Of a DNA stretch of 64,000 nt, positions 28,327 through 38,490 are shown piece by piece. The translations under genes were made by a program, and so were the position numbers. The stretch comes from Bacteroidetes Order II. bacterium. Its GTDB lineage: Bacteria > Bacteroidota > Rhodothermia > Rhodothermales > UBA2364. Below the pieces are notes generated by a model. That model had not been told where the DNA came from, made no database searches, and was given only the letters and a program-made list of their open reading frames with translations. The stretch spans positions 54,009 through 118,008 of the forward strand of contig JAEUSQ010000014.1 in assembly GCA_016788705.1 (NCBI GenBank). Reading direction: 5' to 3'. How positions within the stretch are numbered: position 1 is the stretch's first letter; every line of letters starts with the position of its first letter.

Positions 28327-29088
28327 ATGCCATTAGCCATCCTCCGCTGCGCCTTATTGATTGTCGTTTTAGCCACCGGAATGTTTGTCATTCTGTTATT
28401 GGCACTCATTCCGTTCCGATACAAAGGCATTCGCTTGGCGGTATGGATACCCATGTGGATGTCACGGATTACGTCGTGGCTTTTTGGGATACAGGTTGTC
28501 TGCACCGATTCGACAAAATTCCAACAGCATCAGGGCTTAATTCTACCCAATCACCTCTCCTATGGCGACATTACCACCCTTTTTTCGGTTTCGCCAGTAC
28601 GGTTTCTGGCCAATCACGGGGTTAAAACCATTCCATTCATTGGATGGATTGCTTTTGCGATAGATACCGTTTTTGTAAATCGCTCAGACAGAAAATCGTT
28701 AGCGGCTGCCAAGAAAAAAGTCGCCGAGAAGTTGCACGAGACACCACGCCCCCCTTTGGTCATTTTTCCAGAAGGGGCTATTAACAACCAAGAAGAAGAT
28801 AACCTACTACCTTTCAAACTAGGTGCTTTTAAGCTGGCCGTAGAGAGTAACTTACCTTATCTGCCCGTGATCATCCACTATAGCCATCCCAATGTTTGCC
28901 GCTGGTTATCAGATTCCGAAAGTATGTACACTGCAATGTGGCGTTTGGCCAAGGACCGACACCGCAAAACGGCAACCGTTCATCCCTTGGTCTCTTTTAG
29001 CCCGGACCCGGCTATTCGCGCAAATCTGATAGCTGAACAAACCCGTGCGTTCATGTGCAAGGCCATTGAAGAGGGGAATTGCCGCTAA
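28327..29088 (+). CDS. Lysophospholipid acyltransferase family protein, PlsC-like
   Basis: A 253-residue membrane enzyme that probably acylates 1-acyl-glycerol-3-phosphate in phospholipid synthesis. An N-terminal hydrophobic stretch ('ILRCALLIVVLATGMFVILLL') anchors it. Block I is 'NHLSYGD' (HxxxxD) at about residues 76-82, block III 'FPEGAINN', and 'AFKLAVESNLPYLPVIIHYS' forms block IV. The gene is convergent with coaE (7 bp between stops). Confidence 0.88.
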   Translation: MPLAILRCALLIVVLATGMFVILLLALIPFRYKGIRLAVWIPMWMSRITSWLFGIQVVCTDSTKFQQHQGLILPNHLSYGDITTLFSVSPVRFLANHGVKTIPFIGWIAFAIDTVFVNRSDRKSLAAAKKKVAEKLHETPRPPLVIFPEGAINNQEEDNLLPFKLGAFKLAVESNLPYLPVIIHYSHPNVCRWLSDSESMYTAMWRLAKDRHRKTATVHPLVSFSPDPAIRANLIAEQTRAFMCKAIEEGNCR

Positions 29089-29095
29089 AACAAGA

Positions 29096-29692
29096 TTATG
29101 GCTCCACAAATTGCTTCCAGAACCGAATCACCTGTTCTTCCAGTTCTATGAGATTACCTTTGTTTTCGATTACAAAATCGGCACGGCGACGCATTTCATC
29201 CGATGAAAGTTGGTTTTTTATTCGGACTTCTACTTGCTCCACCGTGCTGCCATCCCGTGTTTGTACCCTTTGAATACGGTCGAGGGTCGGAGCATCTACT
29301 ACTAAAACAGCATCCACCACGTCTTCACCACCCGTTTCAAAAATAAGAGCGGCCTCATATACCAAGAGCGGGTATCCAGCATTCTTGGCACATTTCTTTT
29401 TATCCAACAAAGCTTTTCTAACCCTTGGATGTACAATGCCATTCAGCAAACGCATTTTAGAAGCATCCGAGAAAACCTGCTGAGCCAAAAAAGCCCGATT
29501 TAGGCTCCCATCTGGTAAATAACTCGCAGTTCCGAATACTTGTTCGATTTCTGCACGGGCTTCCGGGTCTTCCACCTGAATCCGCTTGGCTTCTATGTCT
29601 GCATAAAAAACGAGGGCACCCCGTTTCTCTAATATTTTACAGACAGTAGTTTTGCCAGAGCCAATTCCACCTGTTATCCCTAATGTTTTCAT
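29096..29692 (-). CDS. coaE: Dephospho-CoA kinase
   Basis: CoaE phosphorylates the 3'-hydroxyl of dephospho-CoA in the last step of CoA synthesis. Walker A is 'GGIGSGKTTVCKIL', right at the N-terminus, and 'HPRVRKALLD' and 'YEAALIFETGGEDVVDAVLV' are family blocks. At 198 residues it is standard. It follows the DUF1295 gene by 4 bp and shares its operon. Confidence 0.93.
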   Translation of the reverse strand: MKTLGITGGIGSGKTTVCKILEKRGALVFYADIEAKRIQVEDPEARAEIEQVFGTASYLPDGSLNRAFLAQQVFSDASKMRLLNGIVHPRVRKALLDKKKCAKNAGYPLLVYEAALIFETGGEDVVDAVLVVDAPTLDRIQRVQTRDGSTVEQVEVRIKNQLSSDEMRRRADFVIENKGNLIELEEQVIRFWKQFVEP

Positions 29693-29696
29693 ACAC

Positions 29697-30503
29697 TTAT
29701 TTCATTTTTTCGCTATTGGCTTCCTTTTTTGGCCTCCAAGGAATAAATGCCGAAGTGCGTTGTATGTATCCTTGATAGGCCAATTTTCGCGTTATCAACC
29801 CCGTCTCCAGCATGGCCACTCCAGAAACCCTAACCAATAAATACGTCATCATGAGTGGTGCATATAACGTCCACCATCCACCTACTCCAACCGCAAAACA
29901 GCCGTATCCCCACCAAAGCACCGCTTCTCCAAAATAATTTGGATGTCGAGAGTATCGCCACAAACCACGATCCATGACTTGCCCGCTGTTTTGTGGATTT
30001 TTTTTCCACTTCCGCAACTGCCGATCGGCTACCCATTCAAATATAACCCCCCAGCCCCACAACACACTTCCAACAGTATCCCAAACGGTCCAGTCATCTG
30101 GAATAGGAGTAACCAAAACCACCATCATCACGGGAAAAAGGACCAACATGATTGCCCCTTGCAACATAAAAACCTTCAGATAGCTTTTCCACCACCATTG
30201 AAGCGGCTGCGCAGACCGCCACTGGGCATATCGCCAGTCTTCGGGCTTTCCCACCCCCCTAAAAAAGATATGCATTGCCAATCGGAGAGACCAAATCAAT
30301 ACCATTGCCATGAATACAAATTGGCGTGGAACCCCCACCGACTCCCACCAAAAAGTATAAAGGGAAAGCATCAAAAAACCCAGCCCCCAGAAGACATCCA
30401 CAATGCCGGAATCCCGCCGAATCAGGCTTAACACCCATACAAGGGTCATTAACCCCCAGACCATTCCTACATTATTCATCCAGAGTTCCCGCATTGTATT
30501 CAT
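29697..30503 (-). CDS. DUF1295 membrane protein (steroid 5-alpha reductase-like)
   Basis: A 268-residue integral membrane protein with at least six helices. The C-terminal motif 'SRHPNYFGEAVLWWGYGCF' is the hallmark of DUF1295 and related steroid-5-alpha-reductase and isoprenylcysteine methyltransferase-like families. 'ADRQLRKWKKNP' precedes it as usual. The substrate is not known. coaE begins 4 bp after its stop, but a functional link is not implied. Confidence 0.85.
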   Translation of the reverse strand: MNTMRELWMNNVGMVWGLMTLVWVLSLIRRDSGIVDVFWGLGFLMLSLYTFWWESVGVPRQFVFMAMVLIWSLRLAMHIFFRGVGKPEDWRYAQWRSAQPLQWWWKSYLKVFMLQGAIMLVLFPVMMVVLVTPIPDDWTVWDTVGSVLWGWGVIFEWVADRQLRKWKKNPQNSGQVMDRGLWRYSRHPNYFGEAVLWWGYGCFAVGVGGWWTLYAPLMMTYLLVRVSGVAMLETGLITRKLAYQGYIQRTSAFIPWRPKKEANSEKMK

Positions 30504-30633
30504 GATCGCCTCATTTTTTATACGCCTTCCTGTAACCTTTTTCCAAATAAAGCCGTAGTTTCCCCTGTTAACTTCCGGTGATTACTAAATTACATCATTA
30601 CCGGGCAACTACCCTAAACTCTTGTTCAAACCC

Positions 30634-31362
30634 ATGAAAAAAATTTTCACCTTTTTCCTTCTTAGCTTTGTATTTGCTGCATCCGGCGCTTTTGCACAAG
30701 ATGTTGCTGTCACCGACGCAAAATCTTTGCTTCAAGCGGCCTATGACAAAAGCGGCGGCACCAAGTGGGAAAATGTATTAACACTCACCCGAAAGGGAAC
30801 CCTTACCATTATCGGCACAGAAATTGGCGATTTGGATGGCACCATCAGCCAAACCAATAAATTCCCTACACATTCGGTTGTTTCCCAAGAAATTGGTACC
30901 CCAATGGGAATGATGTCTATTAAGAATGTGGTAACGCCAGAAAAAGCATGGATGGACCATAGCTTCTCTGGACGTCAAGAAATTCCAAAGGACGAGGCAA
31001 ATATTGAAAAAAATGCCAGTTCCGAAAAGAATTTGCTTAATGACACCGCAACCACCTATACCTTTGCCGAAGGGACTTTTGAGAACAAGGCGGTGTATGT
31101 ACTTACCTACACCAAAAAAGAGGACACCCACACCCGTTATTACGACAAAACGTCTCTGCTTTGCCTCGCATCTAAAGTAGAGTCAGACAACGGAACCTCT
31201 ACCCAGTATTTTGTAAACCGGATAGACAAGGATGGCCTTTCGTTTGTCAACGAAATGAAGATCGTTCAAAACATGGGGGGCAATGAGTTGACCATCAAGG
31301 TTAAGTATGATGAGATATCTGTAAATCCCACCGTAGCTGACGACCTGTTCTCTGACAACTAA
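30634..31362 (+). CDS. Exported protein of unknown function
   Basis: A 242-residue exported protein with a clear signal peptide ('IFTFFLLSFVFAASGAFAQ'). The mature part is beta-rich and begins with 'AKSLLQAAYDKSGGTKWENV', a pattern seen in LolA/LolB-like or outer-membrane lipoprotein-sorting-like proteins of the Bacteroidota, which fold as an open beta-barrel that carries lipids. I cannot assign a substrate. ATG at 30634 is chosen because the signal peptide begins there; the in-frame ATG at 30622 adds four residues. A terminator hairpin lies 35 bp after the stop. Confidence 0.7.
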   Translation: MKKIFTFFLLSFVFAASGAFAQDVAVTDAKSLLQAAYDKSGGTKWENVLTLTRKGTLTIIGTEIGDLDGTISQTNKFPTHSVVSQEIGTPMGMMSIKNVVTPEKAWMDHSFSGRQEIPKDEANIEKNASSEKNLLNDTATTYTFAEGTFENKAVYVLTYTKKEDTHTRYYDKTSLLCLASKVESDNGTSTQYFVNRIDKDGLSFVNEMKIVQNMGGNELTIKVKYDEISVNPTVADDLFSDN

Positions 31363-31396
31363 TCCTGTTTCGTTTTATACACGATTTAGCAATAAA

Positions 31397-31440
31397 AAAA
31401 TCGCCTCTCTCTGTATGGGAAGAGGCGATTTTCTTTTTGT
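31397..31440. terminator. Rho-independent terminator between convergent genes
   Basis: AAAATCGCCTCT and AGAGGCGATTTT form a perfect 12-bp stem with a 12-base loop, followed by TCTTTTTG. It lies between the exported-protein gene and leuS, which converge. Confidence 0.85.
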
Positions 31441-31467
31441 TATTTTTTGTACTCTCACCTTCGTTCA

Positions 31468-33891
31468 TCAACCCACCACAATATTAACAATTTTCCCAGG
31501 CACATATATTTCCTTCCGAATCGTTTTGCCTTCTAAATGTAGCTGGACATTGGCTTGTGCCTTGGCATGGGCCAATACTTCATCTTTTGGGGCTTCCACC
31601 GGAATGGTAATGGTAGCGCGGAGTTTACCATTGATCTGAACAGCAATCTCTACGGTATTTTCTTGCAGATACATGTCGTCGTATTTTGGCCAAGGCTCAT
31701 AAGCCAACGTCTCCCCGTGTCCCATTCGGCTCCATAATTCTTCCGCCAAGTGCGGGGCATATGGGCTAAGTACTAAGGCAAAAGGCTCCATCACCTTGCG
31801 CGGACGGTTTTCCCATTGCATGGCTGCATTCACAAACTCCATCATCGCGGCAATAGCCGTATTATATCGCATAGCCTCGATGTCCTCGCCCACTTTTTTG
31901 ATCAAGCGATGAATTTCTTTCCACTGTATATCTGTAGGTTCCTCGTCCGAGACCAGTATTTCGCCAGATTTCTCATCCACCAACATCCGCCATGCCCGAT
32001 TCAAAAAGCGGTGAACACCAGCCACTCCATTCATACTCCAAGGTTTCATTTGTTCTAATGGCCCCATAAACATTTCGTAGAGGCGCAAAGAATCGGCTCC
32101 AAACTCCGAAACGATATCATCTGGATTGATGACATTCCCACGGCTCTTAGACATTTTTTGATTGTTTTCGCCCAAGATCATACCTTGGTTCACCAATTTC
32201 TGGAAAGGTTCCTTGGTAGGGACTACGCCCAGATCATACAAAACCTTGTGCCAGAAGCGTGCATACAATAGGTGCAGAACGGCATGTTCGGCTCCGCCAA
32301 CATATAAATCAACCGGAAGCCAGTAACGGAGTTTATCTATATCTGCCAACGCATGTTCGTTTGCCACATCTATATACCGGAGGTAGTACCAGCACGATCC
32401 AGCCCACTGCGGCATAGTGTTCGTTTCCCGAATGGCAGGTTTCCCGGTTTCTGGGTCGGTGGTATGTACCCATTCTGTTGCTTTGGAGAGCGGGCCTTCG
32501 GGGGTTCCGGAAGGTTTAAAGTCTTCCATTTCAGGTAAAACCAAGGGCAAATCGTTCAATGGAATCAGTTTAGGTTCGCCCTCCACATAAATAATCGGGA
32601 AAGGCTCACCCCAGTATCGTTGCCGACTAAAGAGCCAATCGCGGAGTTTGTAGTTTGTTTTTTTGGTGCCAATGCCTGTTTGCTCGACCCATTGGATGGC
32701 TTTGGACTTGGCCTCTTTTACACCCAATCCATTCAAGAAGCCGGAGTTGATAGCAGGACCATCCCCTAAATACGCCTTGCCTTGAAAGCCTGCAGGAGGC
32801 TGAACCGTTCGAATGATGGGCAAGCCGAACAATTCGGCAAATTCCCAGTCTCGTTCGTCTTGTGCCGGAACGGCCATAATGGCCCCAGTTCCATAGGTCG
32901 CCAACACATAATCGGCAATCCAGATAGGGATTCGCTCTTCATTGGCCGGATTAATGGCATAGGCCCCGGTCCAAACGCCAGTTTTTTCTTTTGCCAGTTC
33001 GGTTCGTTCTAAATCAGATTTTCGGGCTGCGGCTTCACGATAGGCTTCTACGGCATTTGTTTGGCCTGGCGTCATAATTTGCATCACCAGCGGATGTTCT
33101 GGGGCCAAAACCATAAACGTTGCGCCAAAAATAGTATCTGGCCTAGTAGAATAAACCCGAATGGCGGCATCGTGCCCCTCCACAACAAACTCGAATTCGG
33201 CCCCTTCCGAGCGCCCAATCCAGTTGCGCTGCATGGTTTTTAGGCTTTCTGGCCAATCCAAGGTATCTAAGTCCTCCAGCAAACGCTCTGCATAGGCCGT
33301 GATTTTCATCATCCACTGCTTCATCGGACGGCGGACAACCGGAAAGCCGCCCACTTCCGACTTGCCGTCTATCACCTCTTCGTTCGACAGTACCGTTCCT
33401 AATGCTTCGCACCAATTCACAGGCACTTCGGCCACATAAGCCAAGCCTACTTCGTAAAGTTTAGCAAAAATCCATTGCGTCCAGCGGTAGTACTTCGGGT
33501 CGGTGGTATCCACCTCACGCTCCCAATCATACGAAAAACCGAGGCTCTGTAATTGTTGACGGAAGCGGTTGATGTTTTGTGCAGTTGTAGCGGCGGGATG
33601 TGTCCCAGTTTTGATGGCATATTGCTCTGCGGGCAGGCCAAAAGCATCCCACCCCATGGGATGTAGTACATTAAAACCTTTCATCCGCTTGTAACGTGCG
33701 GTGATGTCGGTGGCAGTATATCCTTCCGGATGTCCCACATGCAATCCAGCCCCGGAAGGATACGGAAACATGTCTAAGGCGTAATACTTGGGCTTACTGG
33801 TGTCCACCTCTTCAGGAGTACAAAACGTTTTGTGGGCTTGCCAGTAAGCCTGCCATTTACGTTCAATTTCAGAAACAGGATATGATGCCAT
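31468..33891 (-). CDS. leuS: Leucyl-tRNA synthetase
   Basis: LeuRS charges tRNA-Leu with leucine. The class I HIGH motif appears as '[14 protein letters not shown]' near residue 46, and KMSKS as '[11 protein letters not shown]' near residue 579. The editing domain (CP1) lies between, with '[19 protein letters not shown]'. At 807 residues it is a little shorter than E. coli LeuRS (860), mainly in the zinc-free inserts. It is a single gene; upstream lies the divergent nspC. Confidence 0.97.
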   Translation of the reverse strand: MASYPVSEIERKWQAYWQAHKTFCTPEEVDTSKPKYYALDMFPYPSGAGLHVGHPEGYTATDITARYKRMKGFNVLHPMGWDAFGLPAEQYAIKTGTHPAATTAQNINRFRQQLQSLGFSYDWEREVDTTDPKYYRWTQWIFAKLYEVGLAYVAEVPVNWCEALGTVLSNEEVIDGKSEVGGFPVVRRPMKQWMMKITAYAERLLEDLDTLDWPESLKTMQRNWIGRSEGAEFEFVVEGHDAAIRVYSTRPDTIFGATFMVLAPEHPLVMQIMTPGQTNAVEAYREAAARKSDLERTELAKEKTGVWTGAYAINPANEERIPIWIADYVLATYGTGAIMAVPAQDERDWEFAELFGLPIIRTVQPPAGFQGKAYLGDGPAINSGFLNGLGVKEAKSKAIQWVEQTGIGTKKTNYKLRDWLFSRQRYWGEPFPIIYVEGEPKLIPLNDLPLVLPEMEDFKPSGTPEGPLSKATEWVHTTDPETGKPAIRETNTMPQWAGSCWYYLRYIDVANEHALADIDKLRYWLPVDLYVGGAEHAVLHLLYARFWHKVLYDLGVVPTKEPFQKLVNQGMILGENNQKMSKSRGNVINPDDIVSEFGADSLRLYEMFMGPLEQMKPWSMNGVAGVHRFLNRAWRMLVDEKSGEILVSDEEPTDIQWKEIHRLIKKVGEDIEAMRYNTAIAAMMEFVNAAMQWENRPRKVMEPFALVLSPYAPHLAEELWSRMGHGETLAYEPWPKYDDMYLQENTVEIAVQINGKLRATITIPVEAPKDEVLAHAKAQANVQLHLEGKTIRKEIYVPGKIVNIVVG

Positions 33892-34140
33892 TGTGGTATT
33901 ATTTGCGGAAGGATGAATATTCGGTTTTTTGGTACGCTTAAGGCGTAATTTGCCAAATGCATCAGGTTAATCTAATACGCAAGATACCAAGAACCTGCAT
34001 ATTTTGTGTAAAAGCCACATGTTTTGATTTTAGATGCTTAACTATGGCGTATGGTTTTTAAATCCCCCTTTTTTTCGCCTTTTCCGGTTTGTTATTGCCG
34101 TATCCTTTGTCATTACGCTCCTATTTTAGCCCCGCAATCC

Positions 34141-35331
34141 ATGACCGTATTACCCGTCGAAAAAACCACCGTCTCAACAACCGTTGACTTTAACAACCTC
34201 CCATCGCCATGTTTTGTGATGGAAGAGTGCCTACTTCGCCGGAACTTAGAGAAGTTGCACTATGTAAAGGAACAATCGGGCTGTACCCTCATTTTGGCGC
34301 TTAAAGGCTTTTCCTTGTACCGTACCTTTCCGATGGTGCGTCAATATTTGGATGGTGCAACAGCCTCATCGCTCAACGAGGCTCGGCTGTGCGTGGAAGA
34401 AATGAAAACCTTGGCACATGTTTATGCACCTATCTATTTAGAAGCCGAGTTTAGCGAAATGCTCACCTATACCCGCCATCTAACCTTCAATACGTTGGGG
34501 CAATGGGAACGATTTAAAGACCGTGTGGCCGCCTATGAGAAAGAGACCTTACATAAAATATCATGTGGCATTCGTATCAATCCACAATACTCTGAGGTAG
34601 AGACCGAAATGTACAACCCATGCGTCCCCGGCTCTCGGCTGGGCATTACCGCAGACCATTTTGGAAAAACCCTACCCGAAGGTATTGAAGGACTACATTT
34701 TCATACCCTTTGCGAAAAAGATTCTTACACTTTAGAACGCACCTTGGTTCATGTAGAAGCCCGATTTGGCCACTTGCTGCATCAGGCAAAATGGGTGAAT
34801 TTTGGCGGCGGTCACCTCATCACCCGTGCCGATTACAACCCGGCGCATCTAATTTCCTTGCTCCAACGATTCAAAGAACGGTATCAGGTAGAAGTTATCC
34901 TCGAGCCCGGCTCCGCTATTGGCTGGCAAACGGGCTACTTGCTCTCGACTGTGCAAGACCTTTTCGACTCGCAAGGGATACAGGTTGCGATGCTGGATGT
35001 TTCTTTTGCGGCCCATATGCCCGATACACTCGAAATGCCCTATAAACCCCGAATTCATCATGCCTATCAAGACCCTATTGACGGAAAACCCACTTATCGG
35101 TTCGGCGGGATGACATGCTTAGCGGGCGATTTTATGGGTGATTATTCTTTCGACGAACCCTTAAAGATTGGAGATCGCGTGGTTTTTGACGACATGATGC
35201 ACTATACAATGGTCAAAACCACCACTTTTAATGGGGTTCCTTTACCCTCTATTGGTATTTGGCATGAAGACAATCAATTTGAATTACTCCGAAGCTATGG
35301 ATACGAAAGTTTTAAAGACCGCCTCGGATAG
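34141..35331 (+). CDS. nspC: Carboxynorspermidine decarboxylase
   Basis: NspC is a PLP enzyme of the alanine racemase/group IV decarboxylase fold that decarboxylates carboxyspermidine or carboxynorspermidine in the aspartate-semialdehyde route to spermidine. Lys55 in 'LILALKGFSLYRTF' should bind PLP. 'NPQYSEVETEMYNPCVPGSR' and 'EGLHFHTLCEKDSYTLERTL' are family signatures, and 'WVNFGGGHLITRADYN' is the phosphate-binding loop. I chose ATG at 34141 because family proteins begin near there; the in-frame ATG at 34051 adds 30 unusual residues. The partner carboxyspermidine dehydrogenase gene is not in this window. Confidence 0.92.
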   Translation: MTVLPVEKTTVSTTVDFNNLPSPCFVMEECLLRRNLEKLHYVKEQSGCTLILALKGFSLYRTFPMVRQYLDGATASSLNEARLCVEEMKTLAHVYAPIYLEAEFSEMLTYTRHLTFNTLGQWERFKDRVAAYEKETLHKISCGIRINPQYSEVETEMYNPCVPGSRLGITADHFGKTLPEGIEGLHFHTLCEKDSYTLERTLVHVEARFGHLLHQAKWVNFGGGHLITRADYNPAHLISLLQRFKERYQVEVILEPGSAIGWQTGYLLSTVQDLFDSQGIQVAMLDVSFAAHMPDTLEMPYKPRIHHAYQDPIDGKPTYRFGGMTCLAGDFMGDYSFDEPLKIGDRVVFDDMMHYTMVKTTTFNGVPLPSIGIWHEDNQFELLRSYGYESFKDRLG

Positions 35332-35403
35332 GTGGCCCCGGTTGTGTATCTCGCAGCATGGCCGAATACGTAACTTTTGGCTTCTCCTTATGGTCTTTAA
35401 GTT

Positions 35404-38082
35404 ATGCGCCTAAACCCTTTCTCACTTCCATTTTTTGGCCATCGGCTGTTTCTGAAAGACCTCATCCTTTTGCTTGGGGCATTGGTGGGCATATGTATTT
35501 TTTTGATTACAGCCCCTCTTACCCATCCGGATACCACCGCCGATTGGCACTTGGGGAACGACGTGGCTATTCAGCGGGCACAAACTTTTTTGAAAAGGGC
35601 AGGATATAGCACTGCCGGATTTACGCCCACCGCCGAGCTACGACGAAATACGGCCTTATTGTCCCTGATTCAATGGGAAAAAGGACGAAATGAAGGCGTT
35701 ACACTTTTACACCAACGCCCTTTTAGCGAACGATTTCCGGCTTATTACTGGCGGGTTTCGTTCCGTAGATCAGGCGAAAACCAATTCCGTAGCCCTTTAG
35801 CCGAGGTTTTGCTCACACAATCGGGGCAAATTTGGGGACTGCGACAAGAAACACAAGGATTGGAGGTGGTTAAAGGAAGCGACGCTGGGTTGACCAGCGC
35901 ACTTCAACAGATTCATCAACAACAACTTTCCCTCACCTCAGACCAACGCCGTCTTCTAACGGCACGACTCGAAGGGAAGGAAGACGCTACCAATCGCCCA
36001 CTTTTTTATTTCTCTATTCCCGACACATTAACAGGCGAGGCGCTAATGCGGACGATTGCAAACGCATCTTCCAAGATAGACGTACCCCGTTTGTTGGCCG
36101 GCGAACCACAGCCCTTAGACGCTGCCTCAGCCATGACCCTTGCACAGGCACACCTCAATACGACCACAAACAAGGGTATTTCGCTGCAATTGGATTCTCT
36201 CTGGGTACGAAATTCGGTGGCGCATCTTCAGTTTTCGTCTAAAACACCCTCTCATGACCTCTCACAGCGAACCTCCGTCCGGCTGACCCAAAATGCGCAG
36301 TTGCTTAGCATCCGAACCACCTTTTTACCCGCAAAGCCCCATCAATTCGTCCCTAATCTTCGAGACATAACCGCACCCATCACATTGCTTTTTGGTATTG
36401 TAGCCATTGGCCTAACCCTTTTCTATCTCTTTGTGTTCTTCAGGCGGATTTCCGCACGCATCCTCGATATCCAGTCCGCCACTCGCGATGGATTATTTGT
36501 TGGGGGGGCTTTAACCGCCATGCTGGCCAGTACCCTTTGGCACGACGCCACGAATACAGCGCTCCCCACCGAGGCACGCTTGAGCATCTTCTTAGGGATT
36601 TTCTTCGGCGGTGGAGCGGGTGCATTACTGATGTTCATGATTTCGGGCGCCACCGACTCGATGATGTATGCCGTATGGCCGGAAAAACTCCGCTCTTTAC
36701 AATTGATCCGAAGGCTATATGTCTTTAATGCTGTTATTGGTCGTACCATATTACAAGCAATTGCCATCACAGGGGTCTTATTGGGACTTTCCGGGCTTTA
36801 TCGGTGGTTATTCTCTGGCGCCTTAATGGTTTTTGGCGGGGGCAGCCCAGACCAGTTTTTGACCAACCAGGTTTTTAGTCCGTTTTTATATGCCCTCTTT
36901 TATGCAACCTTTAATGGCATTTTGTTCTTACAATTGCTCTACGCAGGCGTAGGAAGTTGGCTAAAACCCCGCGTATCCACCTTTTGGTGGTTTATTCTGA
37001 TGGGCCTGACCCTCTCCACCATTCCCCTTTTTGCATCGCCAACCTTCCCGCTCTATCACAATTTTTTCCTTTTTCTTTTATTTTCGCTTACCACTTCTTG
37101 GGCCTTTTGGCATTATGACCTTCTAACGATTTTTTTGGCCTATGTTCTTTTTATAACAGCAGAGTTATTAACCCCAAACTGGCTGGCTATTGCAGCTCCC
37201 GACCGAACCGAATTTCTTTTCTTTGTTTCGCTGGTGGTTTTCTTGTTGCTCTATGGGGTTTTCGCCCTATCAAAAGGACGCACAGATACAGCATTGCCTA
37301 CTGGAACCCCGGCTTATTTGCTTGAAATGGCCAACCAAAAACGGGTAGAACGCGAATTAGAAATTGCCCATGAGGTGCAACAATCTTTTCTCCCAGGGAA
37401 AATGCCGGAAATGCCAGGGGTAGCCCTTGCAGCGTTATGCCAAGCAGCACACGAAACGGGCGGTGATTATTATGAAGTACTCCAGTTGGACGAACACCGC
37501 ATGGGAATCGCCATTGGTGATGTTAGCGGAAAGGGCATTCAGGCCGCTTTTTACATGACCCTCATAAAAGGGATGCTTCAAACCCTGATGATGGAAACCA
37601 ATGATCCCGCCGAAGTGCTTTGTCGGGTGAACCGCCACTTCAAACGAAATGCCCGCCCTGGCATCTTCGTTTCTGTGGTCTATGGCATACTTGATATCCA
37701 AAAGCGTACCTTTACATTTGCTCGTGCCGGACATAATCCCACCTTGCTTAAGCGCTCCAATAGCCAAATCGCCGAGAGCCTCCGACCAAACGGGATGGCC
37801 ATTGGCATGACCTCCGGTCTCCAGTTTGATGCCTTGATAGAGGCACAAACCATCTCGTTGCGTGCTGGAGACACGATTGTCCTTTATACGGATGGCTTCT
37901 CGGAGGCTGCCAATGAGCAAAAAGCCATTTTTGGCGATCAACAACTGGCAGAATTGGTGGCTCAACATGCCCAAAAACCACCCGAAAAACTGATTCAGTT
38001 TTTGCAAGAACAAGTGCAATCTTTTGTCGGTAGGGCTGGTCAGCGCGATGACATGACGATGCTGGTGTTTAAGCTCACCTGA
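35404..38082 (+). CDS. SpoIIE/RsbU-like PP2C phosphatase with large membrane sensor region
   Basis: An 892-residue signalling protein. A hydrophobic anchor lies at ~20-40, then ~270 residues of extracytoplasmic domain, then about ten helices (~320-640, for example 'ITLLFGIVAIGLTLFYLFVFF'). From ~645 is the cytoplasmic PP2C-SpoIIE domain, with 'VERELEIAHEVQQSFLP', metal-binding 'ETGGDYYEV', 'GDVSGKG' (~705-711), 'YTDGFSEAAN' and 'RDDMTML'. It probably dephosphorylates an anti-sigma antagonist, as RsbU does. It sits at the left edge of the accessory island; the repeats begin 10 bp after its stop. Confidence 0.9.
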   Translation: MRLNPFSLPFFGHRLFLKDLILLLGALVGICIFLITAPLTHPDTTADWHLGNDVAIQRAQTFLKRAGYSTAGFTPTAELRRNTALLSLIQWEKGRNEGVTLLHQRPFSERFPAYYWRVSFRRSGENQFRSPLAEVLLTQSGQIWGLRQETQGLEVVKGSDAGLTSALQQIHQQQLSLTSDQRRLLTARLEGKEDATNRPLFYFSIPDTLTGEALMRTIANASSKIDVPRLLAGEPQPLDAASAMTLAQAHLNTTTNKGISLQLDSLWVRNSVAHLQFSSKTPSHDLSQRTSVRLTQNAQLLSIRTTFLPAKPHQFVPNLRDITAPITLLFGIVAIGLTLFYLFVFFRRISARILDIQSATRDGLFVGGALTAMLASTLWHDATNTALPTEARLSIFLGIFFGGGAGALLMFMISGATDSMMYAVWPEKLRSLQLIRRLYVFNAVIGRTILQAIAITGVLLGLSGLYRWLFSGALMVFGGGSPDQFLTNQVFSPFLYALFYATFNGILFLQLLYAGVGSWLKPRVSTFWWFILMGLTLSTIPLFASPTFPLYHNFFLFLLFSLTTSWAFWHYDLLTIFLAYVLFITAELLTPNWLAIAAPDRTEFLFFVSLVVFLLLYGVFALSKGRTDTALPTGTPAYLLEMANQKRVERELEIAHEVQQSFLPGKMPEMPGVALAALCQAAHETGGDYYEVLQLDEHRMGIAIGDVSGKGIQAAFYMTLIKGMLQTLMMETNDPAEVLCRVNRHFKRNARPGIFVSVVYGILDIQKRTFTFARAGHNPTLLKRSNSQIAESLRPNGMAIGMTSGLQFDALIEAQTISLRAGDTIVLYTDGFSEAANEQKAIFGDQQLAELVAQHAQKPPEKLIQFLQEQVQSFVGRAGQRDDMTMLVFKLT

Positions 38083-38091
38083 TTTTTTCCC

Positions 38092-38391
38092 ATGATAAAC
38101 GCCTTCCGATGCTTCGGATGCGAAAGGGTTTTCTTTCCACCTTTCGGCGTTCGCAGCACCTATAACCTTTCGGCGTTCACAGCACCCGAAAGCGTTACCA
38201 ACCCCGCGCCTCGGTTCAAACGCCTTCCGATGCTTTGGATGCGAAAGGGTTTTTGCAGCACGAAAGCGTTACCAACACCGCGCCCTGTACGATTTCTTTA
38301 GAACGGGCGCAAATGGGGCGTAGCCCTATGATCTTCGTAGTAGGAGCCACACATTCAAGAAGGCACAAAGGGGCGTAGCCCTAACATCTTA
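38092..38391. repeat. Left composite repeat cluster of the accessory island
   Basis: 300 bp with no gene. Positions 38092-38270 are repeated at 41063-41244, and 38218-38391 are repeated at 48378-48552, all in the same orientation. Building blocks include CGCCTTCCGATGCTTCGGAT (a hairpin TCCGA/TCGGA) and paired CTTTCGG/CCGAAAG arms. Two REP-like palindromes (38311-38335, 38367-38390) close the cluster. Confidence 0.85.
38311..38390. repeat. Pair of REP-like palindromes (GGGGCGTAGCCCT)
   Basis: Two copies of the unit AAxGGGGCGTAGCCCT followed by ATCTT, at 38311-38335 and 38367-38390. The GGGC/GCCC arms form a small hairpin. The same unit occurs at 40357, 40409, 48477 and 48527, and inverted at 40905, 40956 and 41037. 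Confidence 0.75.
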
Positions 38392-38451
38392 AACCGATGA
38401 TAAAGCCACAAAATCGCAGATAAAAACCTTGTGCGAAACACAAATCATTCA

Positions 38452-38486
38452 TAAATTGCGAAGCAACCATTCCTCTTATTTTGCTT
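38452..38486 (+). promoter_or_regulatory. Upstream motif shared by both NACHT genes, copy 1
   Basis: 35 bp that match 45114-45148 at 29 positions. The core CGAAGCAACCATT (38459-38471) is identical, and TATTTT follows at 38477-38482, which may be a -7-like box. It ends 5 bp before the ATG of the first NACHT gene, so a transcript starting here would be nearly leaderless. Confidence 0.55.
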
Positions 38487-38490
38487 GCTT